From assembly GCA_017501355.1 (NCBI GenBank), contig JAFVXA010000054.1, forward strand, positions 1 through 64,000: 64,000 bases of DNA. The letters are read 5' to 3'. The stretch is from Oscillospiraceae bacterium (GTDB taxonomy: Bacteria; Bacillota; Clostridia; Oscillospirales; Oscillospiraceae). The notes under the pieces are model-generated. The model searched no databases. It was not told the DNA's origin and saw nothing but the letters and a program-made list of their open reading frames with translations. The position numbers were made by a program, and so were the translations under genes. Positions 16,054 through 24,622 of the stretch are shown here, piece by piece (the first letter of the stretch is position 1; each line of letters begins with the position of its first letter).

Positions 16054-17901
16054 TTACTGGAGCAGCTGCAGCACGCCCTGAGGCATCTGGTTTGCCTGTG
16101 CCAGCATAGCCTGAGCGGACTGGAGCAGGATGTTGTTCTTGGTGTAAGCGGTCATCTCGTCTGCGATATCCACGTCGCGGATGGTGGACTCTGCATCCTG
16201 GATGTTCTCGGTCATGATTGCCAGGTTGTTGGTGGTGTGTTCCAGACGGTTCTGGATTGCACCCAGATCACCTCTGGTGCCGGAAACGGTGTTGATGGCG
16301 GTCTTGATGGCCTTGATGGCATCAGCTGCAGCAGCCTGAGTCTTGACGTTGATGCTGTCCTTGTCAATCTTCAGAGCCTTGGTGTGCATATCGCCCACCT
16401 GCACCTTCATCTGGTTGTAGCTGTCAGCGGTATCACCGATCTGGAGAACCAGACCACCGCCGTCCTGCTCAACCTCCAGTGCCTTAGCAGCAGCGCCCTT
16501 GGCGCCGGTGGTCAGAGTGATCTTGGCATCGTTGTCGTCGCCAGTGCCAACATCCGCATCCCACTTGGCGGCATCAGTCGTAGCGTCTGCGTAATTGGCG
16601 TGGGTTGCCAGCTTAGCCTGCAAAGCGGTAGCGATGGCAGAATCAGCAGCATCCTCAGCAACGTTAACCGTAACAGCATTGGCGGTCTTAGCGGTCTCGC
16701 CGGTCTTGGCGAACTCGTAAACCACGCCGTCCACCTTAACGGTAGTGCCGATGACATCAGCACCGGTCTTGTCGGTGTAGTCCAGAACGGTGGTAGCAGC
16801 GGTCTCGGTGCCAGCAGTGACAGTACCGATCTTGGTGGCAGCAGCAGCAAGGCCAGCAGCATTAGTAGTGTCAATCTTCAGATCAACATTCGTGGTGTCA
16901 ACAGTGACCGTGTCGACCCACTCAGCAGTCGTGAAGTTCTGGGTTCCGATTGTACCGCTCTGGTCGGTAATGGTGACCTTCTTGCCGGCGTCAGCACCGT
17001 CTGCCAGGGTAACAGAGCCAACGTCAGCTGCGGAGGAAGGCTTCGCGATCGTGCCGGTACCTGCAACGGTAGCGCTAGCCCAATCGCCGCCGAGAGCCTG
17101 AACAGCGGTCTGCAAGTCGGCTGCATTATATGCACCAGAAGCACCGCTACCACCGTTTGTGCCGAGATTGATCGTGATAGTTTTGGTGCCTTCATCTTTC
17201 GTTGCAGCAGCAGCGGTGGCAGTATCTACAGCCTTGACTTCGATCTTCCAGCCGTTAAAACTTTCTCCGTTAGCACCTGCGGTAAAGGTCAGATCAGCCA
17301 GAGCAGAGGCTCCGTTAGCCGTTGCTTTTGCTCCAGTAATATCGTCGACCTTCACCTTCACGTCACCGGCATTGGTCAGACCAGTAGTGGTGACATCGGA
17401 CACACCAGTAACCGCCACAGCCTCAAAGGAAGCTGCTGCGCCGCCGCCGTTGTTGTAGGTGACATCAGCAACCGCAGCCAGGTCGCCGTTCAGCAGAGCC
17501 TTGCCGTTGAAGTTGGAAGCGTCTGCGATACGGTCGATTTCGGTAGCGAGAGCCTCTACTTCCTTCTGCAGGTTGTCGCGGTCCACATCGTTGTCATAGG
17601 TGCCGTTTGCGGACTGGGTAGCGAGGGTCACCATGCGGTTCATCATGTCCTGCACTTCCTGCAGTGCACCTTCAGCGGTCTTGACGAGGGAGATACCGTC
17701 CTTGACGTTGGACTGAGCCTGCTTCAGACCGGAGATCTGTGCGCGCATCTTCTCGGAAATTGCGAGACCTGCTGCGTCGTCGCCTGCGCGGTTGATCTTG
17801 TAACCGGAGGAGAGCTTCTCAAGGTTTTTGCTCAGAGCGCCGGTGTTGGTGTTGTAGTTGCGGAAGGCGTTCATCGCCATAATATTGTGCTGAATTCTCA
17901 T
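16054..17901 (-). CDS. Flagellin
   Basis: 615 residues from the ATG at 17901 (AAGGAGATC upstream). The N-terminal D0/D1 region (1 to about 135) is canonical: MRIQHNIMAMNAFRN, LEKLSSGYKINRAGDDAAGL, ISEKMRAQI. The C-terminal D1/D0 (about 485-615) ends with MTAYTKNNILLQSAQAMLAQ and GVLQLLQ. The middle of about 350 residues is a surface-exposed, low-complexity Ala/Thr/Val/Asp/Gly-rich region with few aromatic residues, about twice the total size of minimal flagellins such as B. subtilis Hag. It is exported by the flagellar type III system and polymerises into the filament. It lies 157 bases downstream of csrA, as in the fliW-csrA-hag arrangement of Firmicutes. Confidence 0.97.
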   Translation of the reverse strand: MRIQHNIMAMNAFRNYNTNTGALSKNLEKLSSGYKINRAGDDAAGLAISEKMRAQISGLKQAQSNVKDGISLVKTAEGALQEVQDMMNRMVTLATQSANGTYDNDVDRDNLQKEVEALATEIDRIADASNFNGKALLNGDLAAVADVTYNNGGGAAASFEAVAVTGVSDVTTTGLTNAGDVKVKVDDITGAKATANGASALADLTFTAGANGESFNGWKIEVKAVDTATAAAATKDEGTKTITINLGTNGGSGASGAYNAADLQTAVQALGGDWASATVAGTGTIAKPSSAADVGSVTLADGADAGKKVTITDQSGTIGTQNFTTAEWVDTVTVDTTNVDLKIDTTNAAGLAAAATKIGTVTAGTETAATTVLDYTDKTGADVIGTTVKVDGVVYEFAKTGETAKTANAVTVNVAEDAADSAIATALQAKLATHANYADATTDAAKWDADVGTGDDNDAKITLTTGAKGAAAKALEVEQDGGGLVLQIGDTADSYNQMKVQVGDMHTKALKIDKDSINVKTQAAAADAIKAIKTAINTVSGTRGDLGAIQNRLEHTTNNLAIMTENIQDAESTIRDVDIADEMTAYTKNNILLQSAQAMLAQANQMPQGVLQLLQ

Positions 17902-17981
17902 AATTGATCTCCTTATCATGTATTTTTGCGTGGTCGCTATTCCCTGCGAACCACCTGTTTGTTGCACACGCCGCCGCTCAC

Positions 17982-18009
17982 GGATCGGCCGTTTCCGTCA
18001 GCTGCTTTG
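17982..18009 (-). promoter_or_regulatory. Possible second sigma-28-type promoter before the flagellin gene
   Basis: On the minus strand CAAA (18006-18009) and GCCGATCC (17982-17989) are 16 bases apart, a partial match to the flagellar consensus. Weak. The leader 17902-18058 also carries several GGA motifs near the ribosome site that CsrA could bind. Confidence 0.3.
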
Positions 18010-18058
18010 TGTGCGGTTTTATATTTCACCGATCGTACCGATCGGATGAAACCGTGGA

Positions 18059-18280
18059 TTATCTGATGCTTTTCCTGCGCTGAGAGGGAGATTTGGGGCA
18101 TCTTGTCAGCAGCTTTTCGGGGCGTTCGCCCTCACGCTCCTGCACCTCTCCGCGGAGAATGGTGAGTTCTCTTGGTGCCTGCACCATGACGCGGTTCACA
18201 GGTCCGTCGCGGAAGATCTGCACCACGATGTCATCGCCAATGGTGATGTACTCACCGTCTTTGAGCTGAAGCGAAAGCAT
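18059..18280 (-). CDS. csrA: CsrA family translational regulator, divergent
   Basis: 73 residues. MLSLQLKDGEYITIGDDIVV aligns with the start of CsrA, and APRELTILRGEVQERE with its RNA-binding C-terminal strand (conserved Arg of the VHRE/LRGE position kept). The Arg normally at position 6 is replaced by Leu, and the tail (TRCPKSPSQRRKSIR) is longer and basic. The start is set at 18280, because GGAGG is six bases upstream of it and directly abuts the alternative ATG at 18286. CsrA represses translation of flagellin mRNA in Bacillus by blocking its ribosome site. The gene is directly upstream of flagellin. Confidence 0.82.
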   Translation of the reverse strand: MLSLQLKDGEYITIGDDIVVQIFRDGPVNRVMVQAPRELTILRGEVQEREGERPEKLLTRCPKSPSQRRKSIR

Positions 18281-18304
18281 AGGCATCCTCCAAATGGAAA
18301 GCTT

Positions 18305-18328
18305 TTCAAAAAAGTGTACTTTTCTGAA
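18305..18328. repeat. Left candidate recombination half of a repeat pair (site A)
   Basis: A 24-bp imperfect inverted repeat: 11-base arms (18305-18315 and 18318-18328) around central GT (18316-18317). The 30 bases 18310-18339 recur at 18425-18454, identical except for the central dinucleotide. Confidence 0.55.
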
Positions 18329-18355
18329 TCATTGTCCTTTTCCCTTACACTCTTA

Positions 18356-18382
18356 TTATCGGTACGATATCGTTTGAAATTA
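18356..18382 (-). promoter_or_regulatory. Sigma-28 (SigD/FliA)-type promoter of csrA-flagellin
   Basis: Minus strand TAATTTCA (18375-18382), 11 bases, ACCGATAA (18356-18363). The flagellar sigma consensus is TAAAGTTT-11-GCCGATAA, so the -10 matches 7 of 8 and spacing is exact. It lies about 75 bases upstream of csrA, between the two repeat copies. Confidence 0.7.
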
Positions 18383-18419
18383 AGGGCTTTTTTGAAAAAA
18401 TTTTGCATTTTCGATTTCT

Positions 18420-18443
18420 TTCCAAAAAGTACACTTTTCTGAA
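18420..18443. repeat. Right candidate recombination half of a repeat pair (site B)
   Basis: A 24-bp imperfect inverted repeat: arms 18420-18430 and 18433-18443 around central AC (18431-18432), the reverse complement of the GT at site A. It is part of the 30-base repeat 18425-18454, which ends 46 bases before the recombinase stop. Confidence 0.55.
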
Positions 18444-18499
18444 TCATTGTCCTTGTTTTTTCAATATATAAGTTGTCAATTGGAATCTTTCGTTCTTGA

Positions 18500-19246
<747 letters not shown>

Positions 19247-19249
19247 TCA

Positions 19250-19303
19250 AGCTAAAAAAAGAAGTGGTATCCGAATCTCAACAGACTCGGATGCCACTTC
19301 TGA
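19250..19303 (-). terminator. Terminator of the uracil-DNA glycosylase gene
   Basis: On the minus strand AGAAGTGGCATCCGAGT pairs with a near-complete complement (one mismatch) and is followed by seven T. It ends transcription before the recombinase gene. Confidence 0.85.
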
Positions 19304-19320
19304 CAGCTGATACATATTTT

Positions 19321-19893
19321 TCAGCATTCGGTATGTTCGCAGATCTCGCGGATCTTAGCTTGCAGGGTTTTCAGATCGTCAAAGGTCTCGGGACGGCGGC
19401 GGGGGTCACGCAGCAGCGCTGCGGGGTGATACAGTGCCATCATCTGAATGCCTGCCTTTTCAAACCACTGCCCGTGCTCCTTCGTGATCTTGAAGTCCTC
19501 CTTAATGATCTCCATGGCGGCGATGCGACCAAGGCAGACAATGATCTTGGGTTTCAGCAGGGCGGTCTGGCGGCGGAGGTAGCCCATGCACGCCTCCTTT
19601 TCCACATTCAGCGGATCGCGGTTTTCGGGGGGGCGGCATTTCACGGTGTTGGCGATGTAGACCTTGCTGCGGTCGAGGTTGATCATCTCCAGCATATCAT
19701 CCAGCAGCTTGCCCGCCCGCCCCACGAAGGGCAGACCCTGCTCATCCTCGTTGGCACCGGGACCTTCACCAATGAAAAGAACCTCGGCTGTTTCGCTGCC
19801 GTCGCCAAAGACCACGTTGGTGCGGGTCTCGGCAAGGGCGCAGTTTTGGCAGTGGAGACATTCCTCTCTCAGTGCTTCCCAGCTATCCATCAT
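19321..19893 (-). CDS. Uracil-DNA glycosylase, family 4
   Basis: 190 residues from the ATG at 19893, with GGAGG six bases upstream. Family 4 (Fe-S) features are clear: N-terminal CLHCQNC cluster Cys residues, the active-site loop [20 protein letters not shown], the second Cys pair in [13 protein letters not shown] and EKEAC, and C-terminal HPAALLRD. The enzyme removes uracil from DNA that arises by cytosine deamination, starting base excision repair. The [4Fe-4S] cluster is structural. Single gene with its own terminator. Confidence 0.94.
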   Translation of the reverse strand: MMDSWEALREECLHCQNCALAETRTNVVFGDGSETAEVLFIGEGPGANEDEQGLPFVGRAGKLLDDMLEMINLDRSKVYIANTVKCRPPENRDPLNVEKEACMGYLRRQTALLKPKIIVCLGRIAAMEIIKEDFKITKEHGQWFEKAGIQMMALYHPAALLRDPRRRPETFDDLKTLQAKIREICEHTEC

Positions 19894-20004
19894 TTCATTC
19901 CTCCAAGCGTTTTTTCTTATCATACCATGCACCGTCCCTGCCTGCAAGGGCTGTATGGAAGCTTCCTTTCATGGTGATAATGAAGGGAAAAGGAGGATGA
20001 AAAC

Positions 20005-20541
20005 ATGACATATTGGTTCTGGTCGTTTCTGCTGTTCAGCTTTCTGGGATATCTGCTGGAGAAGGGCTATGCCGCGCTCACCCATGCAGCGCAGCAGAAC
20101 CGAAAATGCTTCATTCTGATGCCCCTTTGCCCGGTGTACGGCTTTGCAGTTACAGCAGTGCTGATGCTGCCGGAAAAGCTGCTCGAAAACAACGGGACGC
20201 TGCTGTTGGTGTCGGCGCTTGTGCCCTGTGTGGTGGAGTATGGGATGCATCTCTATTATGAACGCTGCTTTCATGTCCGCTATTGGGACTATCGGGCTGC
20301 GCCCTGTCAGCTCCATGGGCGCATTTGCCTGCCCTTCGCTCTGGCGTGGACGGCACTGATGCCTGTTGCGGTCCGCGTGATCGCGCCGAGAGTGCTGCCT
20401 GTGTTGGCGGCGATGCCGCCGTGGCTGAGCTTTGCCGTCTGGATGCTCCTTGCGGCAGATTTCCTTCTTTCCCGCAGGATGCTCCTGCGCTATCACGACA
20501 CCGAACGGCTGCAGTTGCGGCGCATCTTCGCAAAAGCATAA
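20005..20541 (+). CDS. CmpB-like putative ABC transporter membrane protein
   Basis: 178 residues with about five membrane segments (roughly 5-22, 38-60, 63-85, 110-128, 138-156). The start [18 protein letters not shown], then [29 protein letters not shown] and [12 protein letters not shown] are features of the family annotated as putative ABC transporter type IV / CmpB (PF06541), which is common in Clostridia. The actual function of this family is not known. AAAGGAGG precedes the ATG. Confidence 0.8.
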   Translation: MTYWFWSFLLFSFLGYLLEKGYAALTHAAQQNRKCFILMPLCPVYGFAVTAVLMLPEKLLENNGTLLLVSALVPCVVEYGMHLYYERCFHVRYWDYRAAPCQLHGRICLPFALAWTALMPVAVRVIAPRVLPVLAAMPPWLSFAVWMLLAADFLLSRRMLLRYHDTERLQLRRIFAKA

Positions 20542-20573
20542 AAATCCCCACGCCACACGGCGTGGGGATTTTG
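20541..20573. terminator. Shared bidirectional terminator
   Basis: AAAATCCCCACGCC and GGCGTGGGGATTTT around ACAC, between convergent genes ending at 20541 and 20579. Confidence 0.9.
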
Positions 20574-20578
20574 TCATA

Positions 20579-21508
20579 TCAGATGCGCTTGCCCAGCCAC
20601 TGCAGGATGAAGTCAAAGACCTCTTCCTTTCTGGTTTCATTGAGAATCTCGTGCCGCATACCGGGATAGAGCTGCAGCGTCAGATCCTCCACGCCTGCGG
20701 CGCGGAAGCTGTTGCAGGCGGCGATGACTCCCTTGCCCATGTCGCCCACGGGATCCTCCCAACCGGAGATGAACAGGGCGGGGCGGCGAATGTCCATCTT
20801 TTTGACGTTTTCGGGTCTGCGAATGAAGTCAAGCCCGCCCAGCATTTCATAGAACAGTCCGATGGTGGTCTGCCCGCCGCAGAGGGGATCGGCAAGGTAG
20901 CGATCCACATTCTCCTCGTTGACGGAGAGCCAGTCGTGGGTGGTGCGGTTGGGGGCAAATGCCTTGTTGTACGCGCCGAATGCCAGAGAGTCGATGATGG
21001 GACTGAACTGATCCCAGCCGATGCGCTTGCCCTCCAGCTTGGCGAAAAGACGACCTGCCGCGATGACAGCGCCGTGCTGCTGACCCGTGCCCATGAGGAT
21101 CGCGCCGCGGACGGAGCCGGGATAGCGGATCAGATAGGTGCGGGTGAGGAAGGAGCCCATGCTGTGACCCATGATGAAATAGGGAATGCCGGGGAAACGC
21201 CTGCCGCCCTCAAGCCGCAGGGTGTGCATATCATCCACTACGTTCTGCCAGCCGTTTTCTCTGCCGAAATAGATCCTTGCTGCGCCCTCGGCAACAGACC
21301 CGCCGTGACCGAGATGGTCATTGCCGATGACGGCAATGCCGTGGCTGCAGAGGAAATCCGCAAAGGCGGCGTAACGGTCGATATATTCTGCCACACCGTG
21401 AGCGATCTGCAGCACAGCGCGGATCTCTCCCTCAGGTCGCCACTCCACCGCGCGGATGGAAGTGATGCCATCGTGAGAGGGGAAGTAAAACTCAGCGAAA
21501 CTGGTCAT
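20579..21508 (-). CDS. Alpha/beta hydrolase, lysophospholipase/monoacylglycerol lipase type
   Basis: 309 residues from the ATG at 21508 (AAAGGAG upstream). Hydrolase_4 family pattern: IAHGVAEYIDRYAAFADFL near the oxyanion strand, nucleophile elbow MGHSMGSF, acid in ISGWEDPVGD and catalytic His in PGMRHEILNE. No signal peptide, so it acts in the cytosol, probably on monoacylglycerols or lysophospholipids. The divergently coded glycerol kinase next to it could use the glycerol released, an attractive but unproven link. Confidence 0.85.
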   Translation of the reverse strand: MTSFAEFYFPSHDGITSIRAVEWRPEGEIRAVLQIAHGVAEYIDRYAAFADFLCSHGIAVIGNDHLGHGGSVAEGAARIYFGRENGWQNVVDDMHTLRLEGGRRFPGIPYFIMGHSMGSFLTRTYLIRYPGSVRGAILMGTGQQHGAVIAAGRLFAKLEGKRIGWDQFSPIIDSLAFGAYNKAFAPNRTTHDWLSVNEENVDRYLADPLCGGQTTIGLFYEMLGGLDFIRRPENVKKMDIRRPALFISGWEDPVGDMGKGVIAACNSFRAAGVEDLTLQLYPGMRHEILNETRKEEVFDFILQWLGKRI

Positions 21509-21600
21509 GGTATTTGACTCCTTTCTGTGATACAATGGGCAATGAGAATACGATTTGAGTTATGATACCACAAAATCTGAGAAAAAGATAGGGGATCATT

Positions 21601-23103
21601 ATGGAACACTACATTCTTGCCCTCGACCAGGGAACCACCAGTTCCCGCGCTATCCTTTTTGACCGCGGCGGCGGCATCGTGTCCAAGGGGCAGCTGCCCT
21701 TCCGGCAGATCTATCCCACCAGCGGCTGGGTGGAGCATGATCCCGAGGAGATTTGGGAAAGCACCGTCCGCGCCGCGGCGGAGGCGGTGAATCAGTCCCA
21801 TGTGGACCCCAAGCGCATCCTTGGCATTGGCATCACCAATCAGCGTGAGACCACCATCCTCTGGGAAAAGGAGACGGGTCGTCCTGTGGGCAATGCCATC
21901 GTCTGGCAGTGCCGCCGTACCGCTGCCATCTGTGACAGGCTCAAGGCAGAGGGCTGGGCGGAGAAGATCGCGGCAAAGACGGGCTTGCTCATTGATGCCT
22001 ATTTTTCCGGCACCAAGATCCACTGGATGCTGGAGAATATTCCCGGTGTCCGCGAGAAGGCGGAGCGGGGCGAGCTGCTGTTCGGCACGGTGGAGACCTG
22101 GCTGATCTGGAAGCTTACCGGCGGCAAAGCCCATGTGACGGATGTTTCCAACGCCAGCCGCACCATGCTGTTTAACATTCATACTATGCAGTGGGATGAA
22201 GAACTCTGCAATATGCTCCGCATCCCCCTGTGCATCCTGCCCGAGCCTGTGGAGAACTCTGCCCACTACGGTGTGGTGGCGCAGGGCATCCCCGGTCTGG
22301 AGCGCCTTGCGGGTATTCCTGTCTGCGGTGCGGCAGGCGATCAGCAGGCGGCGCTGTTCGGGCAGGGCTGCTTTGAAGTGGGCGAGGCGAAGAATACCTA
22401 CGGCACGGGCTGCTTCACGCTGATGAATGTGGGATATGAAGCGGTGCGCTCCCGCAGTGGTCTCGTGACTACTGTGGCGTGGCAGCTTGGCGGCAAAACC
22501 ACCTACGCGCTGGAGGGCAGCGTCTTTAACGCGGGCAGCACCATTCAGTGGCTGCGGGATGAGCTGGGGATGATCCAGAGCGCGCCCGAGTGTGACCGCC
22601 TTGCCGAAAGCGTGAAGGACAGCGCGGGAGTATACCTTGTGCCTGCCTTTACGGGACTGGGTGCGCCCTATTGGGATATGTATGCCCGCGGTGCCATCGT
22701 GGGCTTGACGCGTGGTGTGAACCGCGCCCACATTGCCCGCGCGGCACTGGAATGCATCGCCTTTCAGGTGGCAGATCTGATGAATGCCATGCGGCAGGAT
22801 GCAGATGTGAAGATTCGTGCCCTGCGGGTGGATGGCGGTGCCAGTGTCAGCGATCTGATGATGCAGACCCAGGCGGATCTGCTGCGTATCCCTGTGGATC
22901 GCCCCTATATGGTGGAGACCACTGCCTTTGGCGCGGCGGTGCTGGCAGGTCTTGCAGTGGGGATGTGGAAGGATCTTGCGGAGATCCGCAGTCTCCGCCG
23001 CAGCCAGCATATTTTCCATCCCGAGCGTCCGCAGGCGGAGTGCGAGGAGCAGTATGCCCAGTGGAAGCGGGCGGTGTCCCGTGCCAGGGGTTGGGTGGAA
23101 TAA
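21601..23103 (+). CDS. glpK: Glycerol kinase
   Basis: 500 residues, full length for GlpK. FGGY kinase landmarks: N-terminal [16 protein letters not shown] (phosphate loop), [42 protein letters not shown], the NTYGTGCF segment, the [12 protein letters not shown] loop, and the adenosine motif [15 protein letters not shown]. It phosphorylates glycerol to glycerol 3-phosphate for lipid synthesis or catabolism. No glpF or glpD adjoins it. The start has AGGGGA upstream and lies 92 bases from the divergent hydrolase gene. Confidence 0.96.
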   Translation: MEHYILALDQGTTSSRAILFDRGGGIVSKGQLPFRQIYPTSGWVEHDPEEIWESTVRAAAEAVNQSHVDPKRILGIGITNQRETTILWEKETGRPVGNAIVWQCRRTAAICDRLKAEGWAEKIAAKTGLLIDAYFSGTKIHWMLENIPGVREKAERGELLFGTVETWLIWKLTGGKAHVTDVSNASRTMLFNIHTMQWDEELCNMLRIPLCILPEPVENSAHYGVVAQGIPGLERLAGIPVCGAAGDQQAALFGQGCFEVGEAKNTYGTGCFTLMNVGYEAVRSRSGLVTTVAWQLGGKTTYALEGSVFNAGSTIQWLRDELGMIQSAPECDRLAESVKDSAGVYLVPAFTGLGAPYWDMYARGAIVGLTRGVNRAHIARAALECIAFQVADLMNAMRQDADVKIRALRVDGGASVSDLMMQTQADLLRIPVDRPYMVETTAFGAAVLAGLAVGMWKDLAEIRSLRRSQHIFHPERPQAECEEQYAQWKRAVSRARGWVE

Positions 23104-23106
23104 GCC

Positions 23107-23134
23107 TTGCAAATATTCGAATTTGCACTATAAT
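23107..23134 (+). promoter_or_regulatory. Promoter with overlapping operator-like palindrome
   Basis: TTGCAA (23107-23112), 16 bases, perfect TATAAT (23129-23134). An inverted repeat TGCAAAT-6-ATTTGCA (23108-23127) covers the -35 and spacer and would suit a repressor. The leader carries a small hairpin (CCGATGC/GCATCGG, 23224-23239). Confidence 0.6.
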
Positions 23135-23258
23135 GATGGTAAAGCGGCAGGGCGGAATGTTTACAAAACCGTCACAACTGCCGTGGAAAAACGTGGTATG
23201 ATGCCGTTGAGCAGAATATGATACCGATGCAAGCATCGGATGTGAAAGGAGAATAATT

Positions 23259-23642
23259 ATGCCTCTGGATTTTCTGAGCAATTTGAGTGAGAAGGCAAAG
23301 GAAGTTGCTTACACCGCCGGTGAAAAGGCAAAGGCTGCCGCTGAGACTGCCAAGGTGAACGTGCAGATCATGAACGAGCAGCGCAGCATCGACAAGAGCT
23401 ACAAGGCGATCGGTGAGTGGTTCGTCGCTGAGTTTCAGGGTGAGATCCCTGCCGAGGTGAAGGATCTGGTGGACAGCATCAATGCTGCCAAGCTCCGCAT
23501 CGCTGAGCTGCAGGCACAGCCTGAGGAAGAGGTCGAGGTGGAGATCATCGTGGAAGAGGAACCTGCCAAGAAGTACTGCGCCGGCTGCGGCGAGGAAGTG
23601 ACCGGCAAGTTCTGCTCCAACTGCGGCGCTGCACAGGAATAA
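23259..23642 (+). CDS. Zinc-ribbon protein with coiled-coil N-terminus
   Basis: 127 residues. Residues 1-90 are helical and charged (LSEKAKEVAYTAGEKAKAAAETAK, likely coiled coil), then an acidic EEEVEVEIIVEEE linker, then a zinc ribbon with two CxxC pairs: KKYCAGCGEE and GKFCSNCGAAQ. Proteins of this layout are common in Clostridia and of unknown role. No membrane segment. AAAGGAG precedes the ATG. It has its own promoter and terminator and codon use typical of well expressed genes. Confidence 0.8.
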   Translation: MPLDFLSNLSEKAKEVAYTAGEKAKAAAETAKVNVQIMNEQRSIDKSYKAIGEWFVAEFQGEIPAEVKDLVDSINAAKLRIAELQAQPEEEVEVEIIVEEEPAKKYCAGCGEEVTGKFCSNCGAAQE

Positions 23643-23659
23643 GTTGATTTTAAAACGGT

Positions 23660-23700
23660 GAACAGGCTCAGCGGGTCATACTGCTGAGCCTGTTCTTGTA
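23660..23700 (+). terminator. Terminator of the zinc-ribbon gene
   Basis: GAACAGGCTCAGC and GCTGAGCCTGTTC around a ten-base loop, followed by TTGTATCATTTT. Confidence 0.8.
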
Positions 23701-23767
23701 TCATTTTCGTCGGAGCGATAGGATATAAACTGACAGAGTGATAAATAAGAATTTGAAAGGATGGTTG

Positions 23768-24523
23768 GTGATAGATATGAAGTTAGTAGAAATGCTGCAT
23801 TTAGAATTGGAGCCCGTAGGAATATTCTTTGGAAACACGACTGCAAAAAGTGACTTAGACGCATCTCCCGATAAAAGAAATTGCGTTGTTCCTTTTGTGT
23901 TGGCTGCAGCAAAAGGAAAAATAACATCTATGGATGAGGCTGGCTGCACTTGTCCAGGAGGCGCTGTTGGTGCTTGCTTTGGAGATGGGTTTACCAGATT
24001 GAATCCCAACATACATATGATGCTATCTCAGGGACTGGGCGATAAGGCGCCCGAGGGAGCACCTCCTATGGTAAAAGAAGGCGAGAGGTTTTTCTGTGAT
24101 GCAAATATCGCAATGAAGTGGCGTCAGAATATGCCGTTTTCAGACAAGGCATATCCGCGAATTGTGTTTGCGCCTCTCAGCAGATGGAAAGAAGTTGGCA
24201 CTCCCGATTTGGTATATATTTTTGCCAACGCAGACCAAATATCGGCACTTGTCACTATGCAGGGTTTCCACAACGGCAAAGCCGTGAATACTCTCGCTCC
24301 GTTTGGAGCTGCGTGTCATTCTATCGTATATGCGGCAGAGCAAATGGATAAAAAAGAGCCTTTTGCGATTATGGGTCTTTTCGATATCTCACAGAGAAGT
24401 GCCGCCATTAAGGACTACTTGTCGATGACTATGCCGTATAAGCTTTGGGAAAATATGCTGCATGATTTGGAGAAAAGCTGTCTGACTACCCATAGCTGGA
24501 GAAGAATTGAAGAACGGTTATAA
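23768..24523 (+). CDS. DUF169 family protein
   Basis: 251 residues from a GTG at 23768 with AAAGGA six bases upstream; ATG 23777 is an alternative. DUF169 features: LELEPVGIFF near the start, CVVPFVLAAAKGKITSMDEAGCTCPGG in pieces, the Cys-rich GCTCPGGAVGACFG, YPRIVFAPLSRW and PFGAACHSIVYAAEQ. The family is found in anaerobes and archaea, and its role is not established. The gene is noticeably more AT-rich than its neighbours and uses ATA, AGA and A/T-ending codons that they avoid. That suggests recent acquisition. Confidence 0.8.
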   Translation: MIDMKLVEMLHLELEPVGIFFGNTTAKSDLDASPDKRNCVVPFVLAAAKGKITSMDEAGCTCPGGAVGACFGDGFTRLNPNIHMMLSQGLGDKAPEGAPPMVKEGERFFCDANIAMKWRQNMPFSDKAYPRIVFAPLSRWKEVGTPDLVYIFANADQISALVTMQGFHNGKAVNTLAPFGAACHSIVYAAEQMDKKEPFAIMGLFDISQRSAAIKDYLSMTMPYKLWENMLHDLEKSCLTTHSWRRIEERL

Positions 24524-24583
24524 GCGATAAATTCCAATTTGACGAAGTGGAACTGTATGTTGGACAGTAGATAGAGCAAATAA

Positions 24584-24614
24584 GGAAGGGAGAGGACGAT
24601 TGTCCTCTCCCTTC
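24584..24614. terminator. Shared bidirectional terminator
   Basis: AAGGGAGAGGAC and GTCCTCTCCCTT around GATT, between the DUF169 and sufB genes. Confidence 0.85.
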
Positions 24615-24622
24615 TGTTTGTT

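Noticed and set aside
16045..17907. 620-codon open frame on the plus strand opposite flagellin
   Set aside because: Antisense shadow. The minus-strand flagellin has conserved ends and a good ribosome site.
18196..18447. 83-codon frame starting in repeat copy B (MIQKSVLFGKK...)
   Set aside because: It crosses the sigma-28 promoter and csrA in another frame and has no convincing ribosome site.
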